Shown: positions 1-9,322 of the stretch, piece by piece
Position numbering within the stretch: position 1 is the stretch's first letter
Layout: every line of letters starts with the position of its first letter
Program-made: the position numbers and the translations under genes
DNA from: Bacteroidota bacterium
GTDB lineage: Bacteria; Bacteroidota; Bacteroidia; Chitinophagales; Chitinophagaceae
NCBI GenBank assembly: GCA_018268085.1
Contig: JAFDXE010000022.1
Span: 1-64,000, forward strand
Reading direction: 5' to 3'
Length of the DNA: 64,000 nt
The notes under the pieces: model-generated
What the model was told of the DNA's origin: nothing
The model's input: only the letters and a program-made list of their open reading frames with translations
Database searches by the model: none

Positions 1-26
1 GAATGGAATTAAATCCCGAAGGGATG
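1..26 (-). repeat. Inverted copy of REP-like repeat, left of transposase remnant
   Basis: Positions 1-26 are the exact reverse complement of 777-802. The unit contains the core CATCCCTTCGGGATTTAATT, in which ATCCC and GGGAT pair around a TTC loop. Together the two copies bracket the decayed transposase in opposite orientation. The repeat may continue beyond the left edge of the window. Confidence 0.85.
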
Positions 27-201
27 ATACCAACCTTTTTATACTACCAACAGAACATCATATTATTATGAAAATTTAAGAATATTCCCAAAAGCATACA
101 GTAAAATAAAAAGCTATAAATGAAATTTTCAATAAACCACATTAAAGCATATTTCACTTTTTTATTGTACCTTTTAAATCCGTACACTAATAATAAAAAC
201 T

Positions 202-663
202 ATGGCTGGCACATTTTCCCAAATCTACATCCAATATGTATTCGCCGTTAAAGGCAGAGAGAATCTTCTTCATAAAGAATGGCGTAACGAAGTTTTTAAA
301 TACATATCCGGTATCATAAAAGGCAAAAATCAAAAGAGCATTATTGTAAACGGTGTTGCAGATCATGTGCATGTTTTTGTTGGATTAAGACCTGCTATGG
401 CTATTGCAGATCTTGTTCGGGATATTAAAAACAATTCATCAAATTTTATTAATGATAGCAAGTTCTTAAAACAAAAATTTTCATGACAGGAAGGATATGG
501 TGCTTTTTCTTATGCTCATTCACAAATTGATCATGTATATAAATAAATTGCCAACCAGGAAGAACATCATCGTAGTAAAAGTTTTAGAGAAGAATACATA
601 GATTTTCTTGACAAGTTTAATATAGGATTTGAGGAAAAATATTTGTTTGACTGGTTAGATTGA
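202..663 (+). pseudogene. Decayed IS200-like (Y1/RAYT) transposase
   Basis: This reads as a single-domain HUH tyrosine transposase (Y1_Tnp), the family that nicks and rejoins single-stranded DNA and, as RAYTs, acts on REP hairpins. The first 94 codons are intact from ATG 202 and contain the HUH-like DHVHVFV segment (about residues 53-59). The same frame is then broken by TGA at 484-486, where the family usually has Trp (before QEGYGAFSY), and by TAA at 544-546, where Tyr is usual. It resumes through the conserved QEGYGAFSYAHSQID segment with the nucleophile-position Tyr and ends at 661-663. Total length of 153 codons matches the family's usual size of about 150. There are no frameshifts, only two point stops, so decay is recent. 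It is flanked by REP-like repeats (1-26, 727-1345), the expected context for a RAYT. Confidence 0.9.
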
Positions 664-726
664 TTTTTTAAAATTCCATTAAATTTTAATTTATCTGACA
701 ACTCAGTAAAGTAGATGAAACAATTT

Positions 727-1345
727 CATCCTTAGGGATTTGATTTAATGGCTTTGATCTTCATTTAGAATATTTACATCCCTTCGGGATTTAATTCCAT
801 TCCTTTAAGCATTACTTAATAAGCATAGCATCCCTTTGGGAATGAGATCTTTTTAGCCCGCAGTATGTTATAAATTTTACATCCTTTTGAGATTTGATTT
901 ATTGGCTTTGATCTTCATTTAGAATATTTTCATCCCCTTCGGGATTTAATTCTATTCATCTCAGCATTACTTTATAAGCATAGCATACCTTCGGGATTGA
1001 AATCCGTTTAGCCTGGCAGTATGTTATAAATTTTACATCCCTTTGAGATTTGATTTATTGGTATTGATTTTTATTTAGAATATTTTCATCCCTTCGGGAT
1101 TTAATTAAATTCATTTCAGCATTACTTTATAAGCATAGCATCCCTTTGGGGTTGAGATCTTTTTAGCTCGTAGTATGTTATAAATTTTACATCCCTTTGA
1201 GATTTGATTTATTGGTATTGATTTTCATTTAGAATATTTACATCACTTCGGGATTTAATTCGAGCTTTCACTGCAGTGTATTATAAATGTAACATCTCTT
1301 CGGGATTCGAGTCATTTTACATTTCGTTACTGTTATAAATATTGC
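727..1345. repeat. Tandem array of ~155-bp units carrying REP-like hairpins
   Basis: The core CATCCCTTCGGGATTTAATT recurs at 777, about 931 (one extra C), 1087 and 1241 (one mismatch), spacings of 154-156 bp. The segment GTATGTTATAAATTTTACAT recurs at 863, 1019 and 1173, spacings of 156 and 154 bp. Each unit holds three related hairpin cores: one ending GAGATTTG, the sharp TTCGGG one, and one beginning GCATCCCTTTGGG. The fourth copy is truncated and degenerate after about 1261. This accounts for the gene-free stretch 664-1383. No ORF is supported here. Confidence 0.88.
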
Positions 1346-1383
1346 ATCCCTACGGATTAATTTCCAGTTAACTCCGCATAAAA

Positions 1384-1411
1384 AATCCCGTTACCTAACG
1401 ATAACGGGATT
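1384..1411 (-). terminator. Terminator of the M12B metallopeptidase gene
   Basis: A 10-bp perfect stem AATCCCGTTA / TAACGGGATT has an 8-nt loop. On the minus strand it is followed by a run of T (plus-strand A's at 1381-1385). It lies 20 bp after the stop codon of the gene ending at 1431. Confidence 0.85.
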
Positions 1412-1430
1412 CAAAAAATATACAGAATGA

Positions 1431-4400
1431 TTATTTACTAATCAGTAGTTTCTTTGTCACTTTTTGTGCATTCACAACATAACTAACCATATAAATACCA
1501 TTGGCTAATTTATCGGAAAGTTTCAAATCAATCATACCATTGCTGGTTTGATGATTGCCCTGGTAAACAACCTGTCCAAACTGGTTAATTATTTCAACCT
1601 TTGCAGTTGTTGTAACCGTTACATTTCCACCAATATTCAATTTAAAATTACCGTTGGAGGGATTCGGGAATACACTCTCAACATCTGTGTATTCTGTTGA
1701 AGGAATCGTACTTACGTTTCCTTTACAGGTAAATGCTACAGTTAGTGATGCAACGCCTCCTGAAGCACAAGCATTATTTCCCTTCACTCTAACTTGTCCG
1801 GCTGTAGTTCCAAAGTTCACAGTAACATTTGTTGCTGTTGTAGTGAGGTTACTGCTGGCTGAAGTAGTTGTTCCATCAGATATATGAGATCCGCTTGGAC
1901 CATACCATGTGTACGTTGCAGCATTTGGTACCGGTGCAATAGAATAAGGTAAGCCCGACTGGTTTGCACACGCAGTAGTACTACCTGTAATTGTGCCCGG
2001 CACTGCGGGCCTTGCATATACCGTTAATGCCCTTGCTGATGAAGATCCGCAGGCATTAGTAGCAACAACCGATAATTTACCGGTTACAAACGCGCTAAGG
2101 AAATTTGAAGTAATTGCATTTGTTCCCTGGCCCGAAGCAATTGAAGCGTTAGCAACGCTCCATGTCCATGCATAAGACACACCCGATACCGGCGTAACTG
2201 TATAGGCAACATTGCTACTGTTACAAACGCCAAATGCCGAACCTGTGATAGCCGAAGGAGTTGATGCATTTGCATTCCTGTTAATTTTTAAAGCTCTTGC
2301 CACACTGCTGCCGCAGGTATTGTTAGCCGTTACCCTCAATGAATCTCCTGCTGTAAATCCGGTAGTATAAGTTATTGTCGCAGCAGTAGTGCCTTGACCT
2401 CCCGTTACAACAGCTCCCGCAGGGGCCGACCATGTATAAGATGTAGCACCAGAAACAGCCACAATCGTATATGTTTTAACATCACCCGGACAAACTTTAG
2501 CAGAACCACCAACGGTAGTTATTGTTCCTGGCCGTGCTGGTATGGTACAAGTACCAGTAACCGTTGTTTGCTGAGTATTGCTATTCGTACATCCATTTGC
2601 GTTAGTATAGGTATATATAATGTTGTAAGGACCGCCTGCACCTGCTGCTGCGGGGCTGAAAGTATTTCCGCTAATGCCAGGGCCGCTAAAAGTTCCTCCC
2701 GCCGGTGAACCGGTTAAAGTAACACTCGCTGCATTCACTGCATAAGTTGATGCCAGTCCACTGAACGAAACTGTTGGCAATGGATTTACAGTCATTACAA
2801 CACTATTGGATGTTGCCGGGTTATTTACCACACAGCCACCCAGGTTGGATAACATCGAGCAATTAACAACATCTCCATTCACTAATGTTGTACTTCCGAA
2901 TACGGGGTTTGTACCACTTGAAATGGTTGACCCATTTACCGACCATGAATAAATCGGGTTTGCTCCGCCACTAACCGGAGTAGCAGTGAATACAACATTT
3001 GTATTCTGACAAATTGCTCCTGCCGGACTTGCCGCAATACTTACCGATGCGATAGAATTACTCTGTACACTTACAACTGTTGCAAGAGATGTAGCAGAAC
3101 AACCATTGGCATTTGTTACAACTACGGTGTAACTGCCGGCTGTAGTTGCAGTATAAGACGAAGCAGTAGCACCACTGATATTAGAAGTATTCTGTTTCCA
3201 TTGATAAGTAAGTCCGCTTCCTGTATTTGCATTCAATACTACGCTGCCACCTGTACAGAATGTTACAGGGCCTGCTGCTGTTATTGTTGCAGTGGGAAGT
3301 GGATTTACTGTTACACTGATTACGTTAGAATTTGCTGAACATCCGTTAGCATTCGTAACAGTGGCAGAATATGTCCCGGTAGTTACCGCCGGAATACTTG
3401 AAGAAGCGGCACCTGAAATAAGACTGCCATTTACAAACCACTGATAGGTTAATCCTACACCGGTGTTTGCACTTAGCGTTACGCTTCCACCCTGGCAGAA
3501 AGTAGTAGCACCTGATGCAGTAATAACGGCTGCTGGTAAAGAATTTACGGTTACAGCAATATGGTTAGAAGTGATGCTTCCGCATCCGTTGGTAGTTGTA
3601 GTATAATAATCTCCACTAGCCGTAGCCGTTAGAGATGTTGTGGTTCCTCCCCCTACACTCCATGTTCCTCCTGAAGTATTTCCATTGATTACAACGTTTC
3701 CGCCCTGGCAGAATGTTGTGGAACCAATAGCCGTTAATACTGAGGCTACAGGTTGTGCATTGATGGTAATGTTCGCACCGTTATCTGAACCTGTAACTAC
3801 AGGATTTGAACTTACAACCCTGATACGATAGCCCGTTCCTGCAGTTGCATTGGCAGGGATTGTAGCTGAAATCGTTCCGGCTGCGGTAGACGTTAAAGTA
3901 CCGATAGAAACAGGACTTGCAAAAGATCCCGCTGCATTCGACAACTGAGCTGTGAATACATTTCCGGCATTAGCTGCGGCATTTGTGGTAAATGGAACGC
4001 TTACAGCCGTACCCGTACAATAAGTAACTGGCGAAACTGCCGATGTTGTAATTGTAGTTAAACCACTGGCTGCTGCAGTGATGGTAAAATTCGTATTTGA
4101 AATATCGAAGAAAATATTTCCTACCGCTTCAACTTTAATCCTGGCGGTAGTTGTTGGCGTATTTGGAATAGTTACAACTTCTGAACCGTCATTTGTTGTA
4201 CTAGCAATCAATACCGTAGGGAATGTTTGACCTCCATCAGTAGACAAAGATATTTTTACATTCGCACAACTTACAGGTGCTCCTGTTGTACTTGCCACAT
4301 TCCACGTGATTGTTTGTGAAGAATTGCCTGCCCAGGATACTGCCGTATTTGGAGATGTAACCTGGAATGGTCCTGAGGTATTCGTTACCGTTACCACCAT

Positions 4401-6098
4401 ATCTGTAAATTGTGTTTGTCCAACAGAAACTGGTGCCGTTGAACTATATGGAGCATTGTCTCTTACAGTCAGCCTGAAATTCAATGTTCTTGAAACAGAA
4501 CTTAACGCTTCTGTGTTTGCACCTGCATCTCCACCGGTTAAAGGGCCTGAAATCAATCCTCCGGCAAGAATAGTAGCGAGTTTTGGAAAATATCTTGTTG
4601 GGGAAGTTGTTGGACTAAATGAAATCCAGTTCGGACCAGAAGCTTTGGTTGCACTGGCAACGCTGCTTGCACCGGAAACTGATGAGTTATCATTTTGCTC
4701 CCAGCAATACGTTAATACATCTGTAGCATTGGCATCCGTTGCAGATCCTGTTAACGCAAAAGGTGTACTGATAGGAATGGTATAGTTGCTCACTGCGGCA
4801 ACTACCGGTGTTGCGTTAGTTGCACTGATGCTTGTTGTAACCGGGCAACTTTTTGAGGCCAGGTTTGATTGGATCTGTGCGATTGAAGCTTCATGATAAA
4901 TATCGATAGAGTGAGGCGCCACATCCTGTGAAGTAATTCCGGCATATCCCATGATGGTAATTCCTGAACCCACTTCTTTGTTTACACCTGTTCCTTCAAG
5001 ACTAAAAGAAAATGTATGATTAGCCCCTAACTGGTGGCCAACTTCATGTACTACATAGTCGATATCAAAATTATCACCTGATGGTATTCCATCTGCAGGA
5101 GAAGTGAAGCCACTACCTTTCGATCCATTGGTACAAACACATCCGATACATCCTGCATTTCCACCGCCTCCGGATGCCCCGAACAAGTGACCGATATCGT
5201 AGTTTGCATCACCAATAACTGAAGTAAGTGTACTCTGCAATTCGGAATTCCACGCACCATTTGCCCCTGTAGCGGCTGCAGAATATGGATCTGATGAAGC
5301 ATTATAATAGAATACATTGGTAGTAGAGACAATCAGATTGAGATGCAATGCAAGGTCTTTTTCATACACTCCATTGCAACGGGTTAAGGTATTGTTTACC
5401 GCTGCCAGTACCAGGCTAACCTGGGATGCACTCGTTGCACCGAAATAATTGGAATACTCTGCGGTAACGGATTGGGCTAAACGCATTGTTTTCAAATCGC
5501 CACCTGATCTTGCTGTAATTCCCGTTTTACCAATTTCATTATTTAATCCATTGGCCATTTTTGTTTCTACTGTAGAACAGGTCCAGGGCAATTGTCCCGG
5601 ATTTCTATGTGATTTAAAAACTGCGTACGTAAGATGATCGTCGGAATAAACTTCTATGAATTCATTTTCTTTACCTGTTCTGAAGATCATGGTTTGAATA
5701 CCCTCGGGAGAAATACTGAGCTTTAACATCGCCGTTTTGTCGGTTAAACCTCTGCCCGAGAAAGCCCTGATATCCGGGAAACGTTCCTGCAATGCAGGTT
5801 CAAAGTTGGATGCTTCCACTATTTCGAATTCTTCCATTTGTCCATCTACATTAGGAAGTGTAATAACAGTTGTATGCCTTAACCTGTTATCGGCAACAGT
5901 AAACAATTCCTGTTTCATTGCAGCCAGGTTGAGGTTAAACAACTTAAATTCTTTGGGAAAAGAAAGTCTTTCAACAGTCTTGTACTTTTTAATAGCAGAC
6001 GGGCTTTCATAGTTTGCCGTCCAAAATCTGTTTGTTTGAGTAAAACCTGCAATCGAGATCAACACAAACAAATGCGTTAGCAGTAGCGTTTTTTTCAT
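1431..6098 (-). CDS. Secreted reprolysin-like (M12B) metallopeptidase with Ig/PKD-like repeats and T9SS C-terminal domain
   Basis: A secreted zinc peptidase of 1555 residues, with start chosen at the ATG followed by KKTLLLTHLFVLISIAGF, a clear Sec signal peptide; an upstream in-frame ATG at 6167 adds 23 unlikely residues. A propeptide-like region (about 30-190) precedes the catalytic domain (about 205-420). This carries HEVGHQLGANH, a complete HExxHxxGxxH zinc site (His351, Glu352, His355, His361), and a Met-turn MGYAG near 383. After an Ig-like region come several tandem Ig/PKD-like modules from about 785 (repeating CQGG...YQW...NANGCS). The last ~80 residues (from VFPNPSNGNF to LLISK) are a type A T9SS sorting domain, so the protein should cross the outer membrane and be surface-attached or released. 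Substrate is unknown. It is transcribed alone, with its own terminator. Confidence 0.93.
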   Translation of the reverse strand: MKKTLLLTHLFVLISIAGFTQTNRFWTANYESPSAIKKYKTVERLSFPKEFKLFNLNLAAMKQELFTVADNRLRHTTVITLPNVDGQMEEFEIVEASNFEPALQERFPDIRAFSGRGLTDKTAMLKLSISPEGIQTMIFRTGKENEFIEVYSDDHLTYAVFKSHRNPGQLPWTCSTVETKMANGLNNEIGKTGITARSGGDLKTMRLAQSVTAEYSNYFGATSASQVSLVLAAVNNTLTRCNGVYEKDLALHLNLIVSTTNVFYYNASSDPYSAAATGANGAWNSELQSTLTSVIGDANYDIGHLFGASGGGGNAGCIGCVCTNGSKGSGFTSPADGIPSGDNFDIDYVVHEVGHQLGANHTFSFSLEGTGVNKEVGSGITIMGYAGITSQDVAPHSIDIYHEASIAQIQSNLASKSCPVTTSISATNATPVVAAVSNYTIPISTPFALTGSATDANATDVLTYCWEQNDNSSVSGASSVASATKASGPNWISFSPTTSPTRYFPKLATILAGGLISGPLTGGDAGANTEALSSVSRTLNFRLTVRDNAPYSSTAPVSVGQTQFTDMVVTVTNTSGPFQVTSPNTAVSWAGNSSQTITWNVASTTGAPVSCANVKISLSTDGGQTFPTVLIASTTNDGSEVVTIPNTPTTTARIKVEAVGNIFFDISNTNFTITAAASGLTTITTSAVSPVTYCTGTAVSVPFTTNAAANAGNVFTAQLSNAAGSFASPVSIGTLTSTAAGTISATIPANATAGTGYRIRVVSSNPVVTGSDNGANITINAQPVASVLTAIGSTTFCQGGNVVINGNTSGGTWSVGGGTTTSLTATASGDYYTTTTNGCGSITSNHIAVTVNSLPAAVITASGATTFCQGGSVTLSANTGVGLTYQWFVNGSLISGAASSSIPAVTTGTYSATVTNANGCSANSNVISVTVNPLPTATITAAGPVTFCTGGSVVLNANTGSGLTYQWKQNTSNISGATASSYTATTAGSYTVVVTNANGCSATSLATVVSVQSNSIASVSIAASPAGAICQNTNVVFTATPVSGGANPIYSWSVNGSTISSGTNPVFGSTTLVNGDVVNCSMLSNLGGCVVNNPATSNSVVMTVNPLPTVSFSGLASTYAVNAASVTLTGSPAGGTFSGPGISGNTFSPAAAGAGGPYNIIYTYTNANGCTNSNTQQTTVTGTCTIPARPGTITTVGGSAKVCPGDVKTYTIVAVSGATSYTWSAPAGAVVTGGQGTTAATITYTTGFTAGDSLRVTANNTCGSSVARALKINRNANASTPSAITGSAFGVCNSSNVAYTVTPVSGVSYAWTWSVANASIASGQGTNAITSNFLSAFVTGKLSVVATNACGSSSARALTVYARPAVPGTITGSTTACANQSGLPYSIAPVPNAATYTWYGPSGSHISDGTTTSASSNLTTTATNVTVNFGTTAGQVRVKGNNACASGGVASLTVAFTCKGNVSTIPSTEYTDVESVFPNPSNGNFKLNIGGNVTVTTTAKVEIINQFGQVVYQGNHQTSNGMIDLKLSDKLANGIYMVSYVVNAQKVTKKLLISK

Positions 6099-6361
6099 TG
6101 TAAATGTTAGTTGATAAATGTAATAATTGCGAAACATGGTTACCCGGGGAAGGTAGTGTTTTTGCATAGTATATATTGTTTAAGCGGTGCCGAATATAGG
6201 GATGTTTTGCGAATTTCTACTTAAAAAATAGATGAACCAGGCTTTACAATCTGTAGTTTGATATTATCAGGTTTACAGATGATTTCCTCATTAACATCGA
6301 CCAATTGGTATTTACGTTTTACATAAATCAGTATTTTCATTTTCTTAAAACTAACCAATCC

Positions 6362-7831
6362 ATGAGAGTATTTAAAACCACGCTTGCCATCCTTTTCTCC
6401 ATTGCATTTTTTTCCTGTAGCAAAATCAGTCCGGTTGCAGAACCATCACAAAAAGAAACAGCACAATCATTGGATAATTCGTTGCAATCCCGGGCAACAA
6501 CTACCACTTCAGCTATTGCTGCCAATGAAAATTTTGAATCCGGAACAAAAACTTCTTACACAACTGCTAATGTTACGTTAGCTACCGGTGTATGGAATTT
6601 GAACGATGCACTCCTCGGCAACAGTTCATCTGATCGCAAAAACGGAACACAGTCTGCACGGGTGCGCAACAGTGGCAAACTAACCATGCAATTTGATATT
6701 GCCACAGGCGCTTCTGCTGTTTCCATTGCACATGCTTTGTATGGAACCGATGCTGCATGCACCTGGCAATTGTGGTATAGCACTAACGGAGGCTCCTCTT
6801 ATACCCAGGCAGGCGCTACCATTACCACAAATTCTACTTCACTTACTACCTCAGTTTTTACCTTATCAATAACGGGATCTGTACGATTTGAAATCAGAAA
6901 AACAGATGGCAGCACCAACAGGATTAATTTTGATGACATCACCATAACAGACAATACAGGTGGTTCAGGAGGCGGCGGTACCGGCGTAAAAAAATTCCTT
7001 TTTGATGCTTCACAGGGAGAAACTGCCGGAAATGCCGATTGGGTAATTGATGAAGACAACAGCAATCCGCAGCGCATTCCTACTCCACTCCAAACTACCA
7101 TTACTTCCGGAACCAGCAGTAACTATTGGACAGGAGCTTTATCGTCCTGGGGTATTGCATTAGTGAAATCTGGTCATACCGTTGAAACGCTCCCTACTAC
7201 CGGAAGTATTACGTATGGGAATACCTCCAACACACAGGATCTTTCCAAATATGATGTGTTTGTTATTGATGAACCAAATATTCGCTTTACAACAGCAGAA
7301 AAAACAGCTATCCTGAATTTCGTACAAAACGGTGGCGGATTATTTATGGTAGCTGATCATACAATTTCCGACAGGAACAATGATGGATGGGACTCTCCCG
7401 ACATCTGGAATGACCTGATGAATAACAACGGAACAATAAACAATCCTTTTGGATTTACTGTTGACCTTACAGATATCAGCGGCATCAGTACCAATGTACT
7501 TACCGGCAATGTTACCAATAGCATTTTACATGGATCACAGGGAAATGTTGGAAAAATAGAATTCAACAATGGGGCTACCCTAACACTTAACCCCGTTGCA
7601 AATGCGAGTGTACAGGGATTGATATGGCAAAGCGGTTTTACTCAAAACAATACACATGTACTCTCAGCATCATCACAATATGGTACAGGAAGAGTATATA
7701 TGGTAACAGACAGTTCTCCAATGGACGATGGTACCGGCGCACCTAACAATACTTTGTTTGCAAGCTGGGCATTATACAGTCACACTGCATTATTTATGAA
7801 CGCATCTTTGTGGCTGGCCAGACTGCAATAA
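6362..7831 (+). CDS. Lipoprotein with GATase-like (IFT52/ThuA-fold type) domain
   Basis: A 489-residue predicted lipoprotein. The ATG at 6362 gives a signal peptide ending in FFSC (Cys19 lipobox); an earlier in-frame ATG (6305) lengthens it without improving the signal. Residues about 50-195 form a beta-rich module (ENFESG...INFDDITIT) like those placed before enzymatic domains in secreted Bacteroidota proteins. After a Gly-rich linker, about 210-489 resemble the class I glutamine-amidotransferase-like fold: FLFDASQGE, YDVFVIDEPN, FVQNGGGLFMVADH. I see no clear catalytic Cys nucleophile, so it may be a binding domain. It is divergent from the metallopeptidase gene, and no partner is evident. 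Confidence 0.75.
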   Translation: MRVFKTTLAILFSIAFFSCSKISPVAEPSQKETAQSLDNSLQSRATTTTSAIAANENFESGTKTSYTTANVTLATGVWNLNDALLGNSSSDRKNGTQSARVRNSGKLTMQFDIATGASAVSIAHALYGTDAACTWQLWYSTNGGSSYTQAGATITTNSTSLTTSVFTLSITGSVRFEIRKTDGSTNRINFDDITITDNTGGSGGGGTGVKKFLFDASQGETAGNADWVIDEDNSNPQRIPTPLQTTITSGTSSNYWTGALSSWGIALVKSGHTVETLPTTGSITYGNTSNTQDLSKYDVFVIDEPNIRFTTAEKTAILNFVQNGGGLFMVADHTISDRNNDGWDSPDIWNDLMNNNGTINNPFGFTVDLTDISGISTNVLTGNVTNSILHGSQGNVGKIEFNNGATLTLNPVANASVQGLIWQSGFTQNNTHVLSASSQYGTGRVYMVTDSSPMDDGTGAPNNTLFASWALYSHTALFMNASLWLARLQ

Positions 7832-7934
7832 ATCATACAACTGTTTTTACAAAATCTTGTTTCACTGAGATAAGCGCTAAAAGTAAGGAACCTGTTTCTA
7901 ACATGTGAAACCAGAATGCATAGCTGCAATAAAA

Positions 7935-7960
7935 ATCGGGCCGCCGAAAGACAGCCCGGT
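7935..7960. terminator. Bidirectional terminator
   Basis: A 7-bp stem ATCGGGC / GCCCGGT (one T-G pair) with a 12-nt loop sits between two convergent genes. The A-run before it (7931-7935) is a T-run on the minus strand, so it mainly serves the DUF2911 gene; TCTTTGTT follows on the plus strand. Confidence 0.7.
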
Positions 7961-8027
7961 TCTTTGTTAAACCTTAACCCTATGAAACTTACTTATTAAT
8001 AAAACGCATTTTTTTGAAAGCGGTTCT

Positions 8028-9113
8028 TTATAATGCATTCATTTGTTTTAAATATTTTTCAGAATTTGCTTTGGTACCTGCGTTTGGATTCATACTAAGC
8101 GATTTTTTAAAATTGATGATCGCATTCTTTTTATCGCCTTTGGTAAAATAAGCTTCTCCCAAACTATCAAAAGTATTGGCATCTTTAGGATTCTTCTTTG
8201 TGTTCAGAATAAATACCTCGATGGCCTTATCCTGCTGACCGCTATTGAGTAACTGGTAACCATAAGCATTCAGCTCGCTGTTGCTGGCAAGATCATAAGC
8301 CTGGTTCATCATTTTATCCGCTTCTTCATTTTTCCCCATAGCTTTCAGCACATTTGATTTTGTAGAATACGTGGTAAAACCCGGGTTTTGAGCAACTGCC
8401 TGGTTTGCCCATTTCAAACCCTGTTCAAGATTAATTTTATTTTGTAACGAATAATTTGCAGCGCTGTTAAATCCCATCCAGGTAAATCCGGTTGTGCTTT
8501 TTAATTCTTCTGCTGCATTATCCATTACGATTTTATCTACATCAAATTCAATTTTTACAGGGAATTGCTTTTTTTCCCAGTTCAATACCAACTCTGCAGA
8601 ATTTTTATTAAGATTGATAAAATCATACGTAAGTAATTCATAGAAACTATTTTCTCTTATGTTGATTTTACTTCTTTGCTGATCATGTGCTGCATCATAA
8701 AAAAAGCTGCCCCATGAACGGCTGTCTTTCGATAGAATCACTTCCCCACTATTGTCGTTATTAATAACAAAAAACAATCCGTATGTTCCCTTCGGCACAC
8801 GTTGTCCTTCCACCGTAGCGTCATCAGATAACGTGATCGTAGTATTTTCATTTGCACCGGCACGCCAGGGCGCTGAATTTCCCAATCCGAATGCTTGAAC
8901 ATTCCATCCATAAGGCACCAGGCTGCCCCAGATTTTTCTTCCTTTAACTGAAGGTCTGGAATAGCTAACGGTAACAGTTGATATACCTATTTTTTGAGAC
9001 AGTTCGGCGGCAGGGCTTGGGGTTCTGGGTGTAGTGATTCCCTGGCTTTTTGCAGAAAGCGAAACAACGCTTAGCATAAAAATACAAATCCGGGAAAAGT
9101 ATAATTTTCGCAT
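8028..9113 (-). CDS. DUF2911 domain protein with C-terminal TPR repeats
   Basis: A 361-residue exported protein. The N-terminus (RKLYFSRICIFMLSVVSLSAKSQG) is a signal peptide. Residues about 30-195 match the DUF2911 family, with RPSVKGRKIWGSLVPYG, WRAGANENTTI and PKGTYGLFFV. Residues about 225-360 are tetratricopeptide repeats (ending DANTFDSLGEAYFTKGDKKNAIINFKKSL), which usually mediate protein contacts. The biochemical role of DUF2911 is not known; the arrangement suggests a periplasmic or surface scaffold. It stands alone, convergent with the lipoprotein gene and sharing a terminator with it. Confidence 0.9.
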   Translation of the reverse strand: MRKLYFSRICIFMLSVVSLSAKSQGITTPRTPSPAAELSQKIGISTVTVSYSRPSVKGRKIWGSLVPYGWNVQAFGLGNSAPWRAGANENTTITLSDDATVEGQRVPKGTYGLFFVINNDNSGEVILSKDSRSWGSFFYDAAHDQQRSKINIRENSFYELLTYDFINLNKNSAELVLNWEKKQFPVKIEFDVDKIVMDNAAEELKSTTGFTWMGFNSAANYSLQNKINLEQGLKWANQAVAQNPGFTTYSTKSNVLKAMGKNEEADKMMNQAYDLASNSELNAYGYQLLNSGQQDKAIEVFILNTKKNPKDANTFDSLGEAYFTKGDKKNAIINFKKSLSMNPNAGTKANSEKYLKQMNAL

Positions 9114-9322
9114 AAAAGAAACTTTAAGTGATAGGAAATGGTTGGCATCAAAAATTATTTAATTGTTGCTTAACATCGTGCCTGTTTTTGCTGAACACGC
9201 AAATTCTACGGATGAAAGGCTTCCTGGGCTGATTGAAATGAAAAATATTTTTTTACAGGTGATGGTTAAATTGCCTCTGCGGATTAAACCGGTGTTTCTA
9301 TAATAGTTCTTATTTTCACAGG

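Noticed and set aside
484-546. Possible recoding (TGA as Trp) in the transposase frame.
   Set aside because: A TAA also interrupts the frame and all other genes here treat TGA as stop, so decay explains it better.
4306-4785. 159-codon plus-strand open frame inside the metallopeptidase gene.
   Set aside because: It is the opposite-strand shadow of a low-complexity Thr/Ser/Ala-rich coding region with clear homology on the minus strand.
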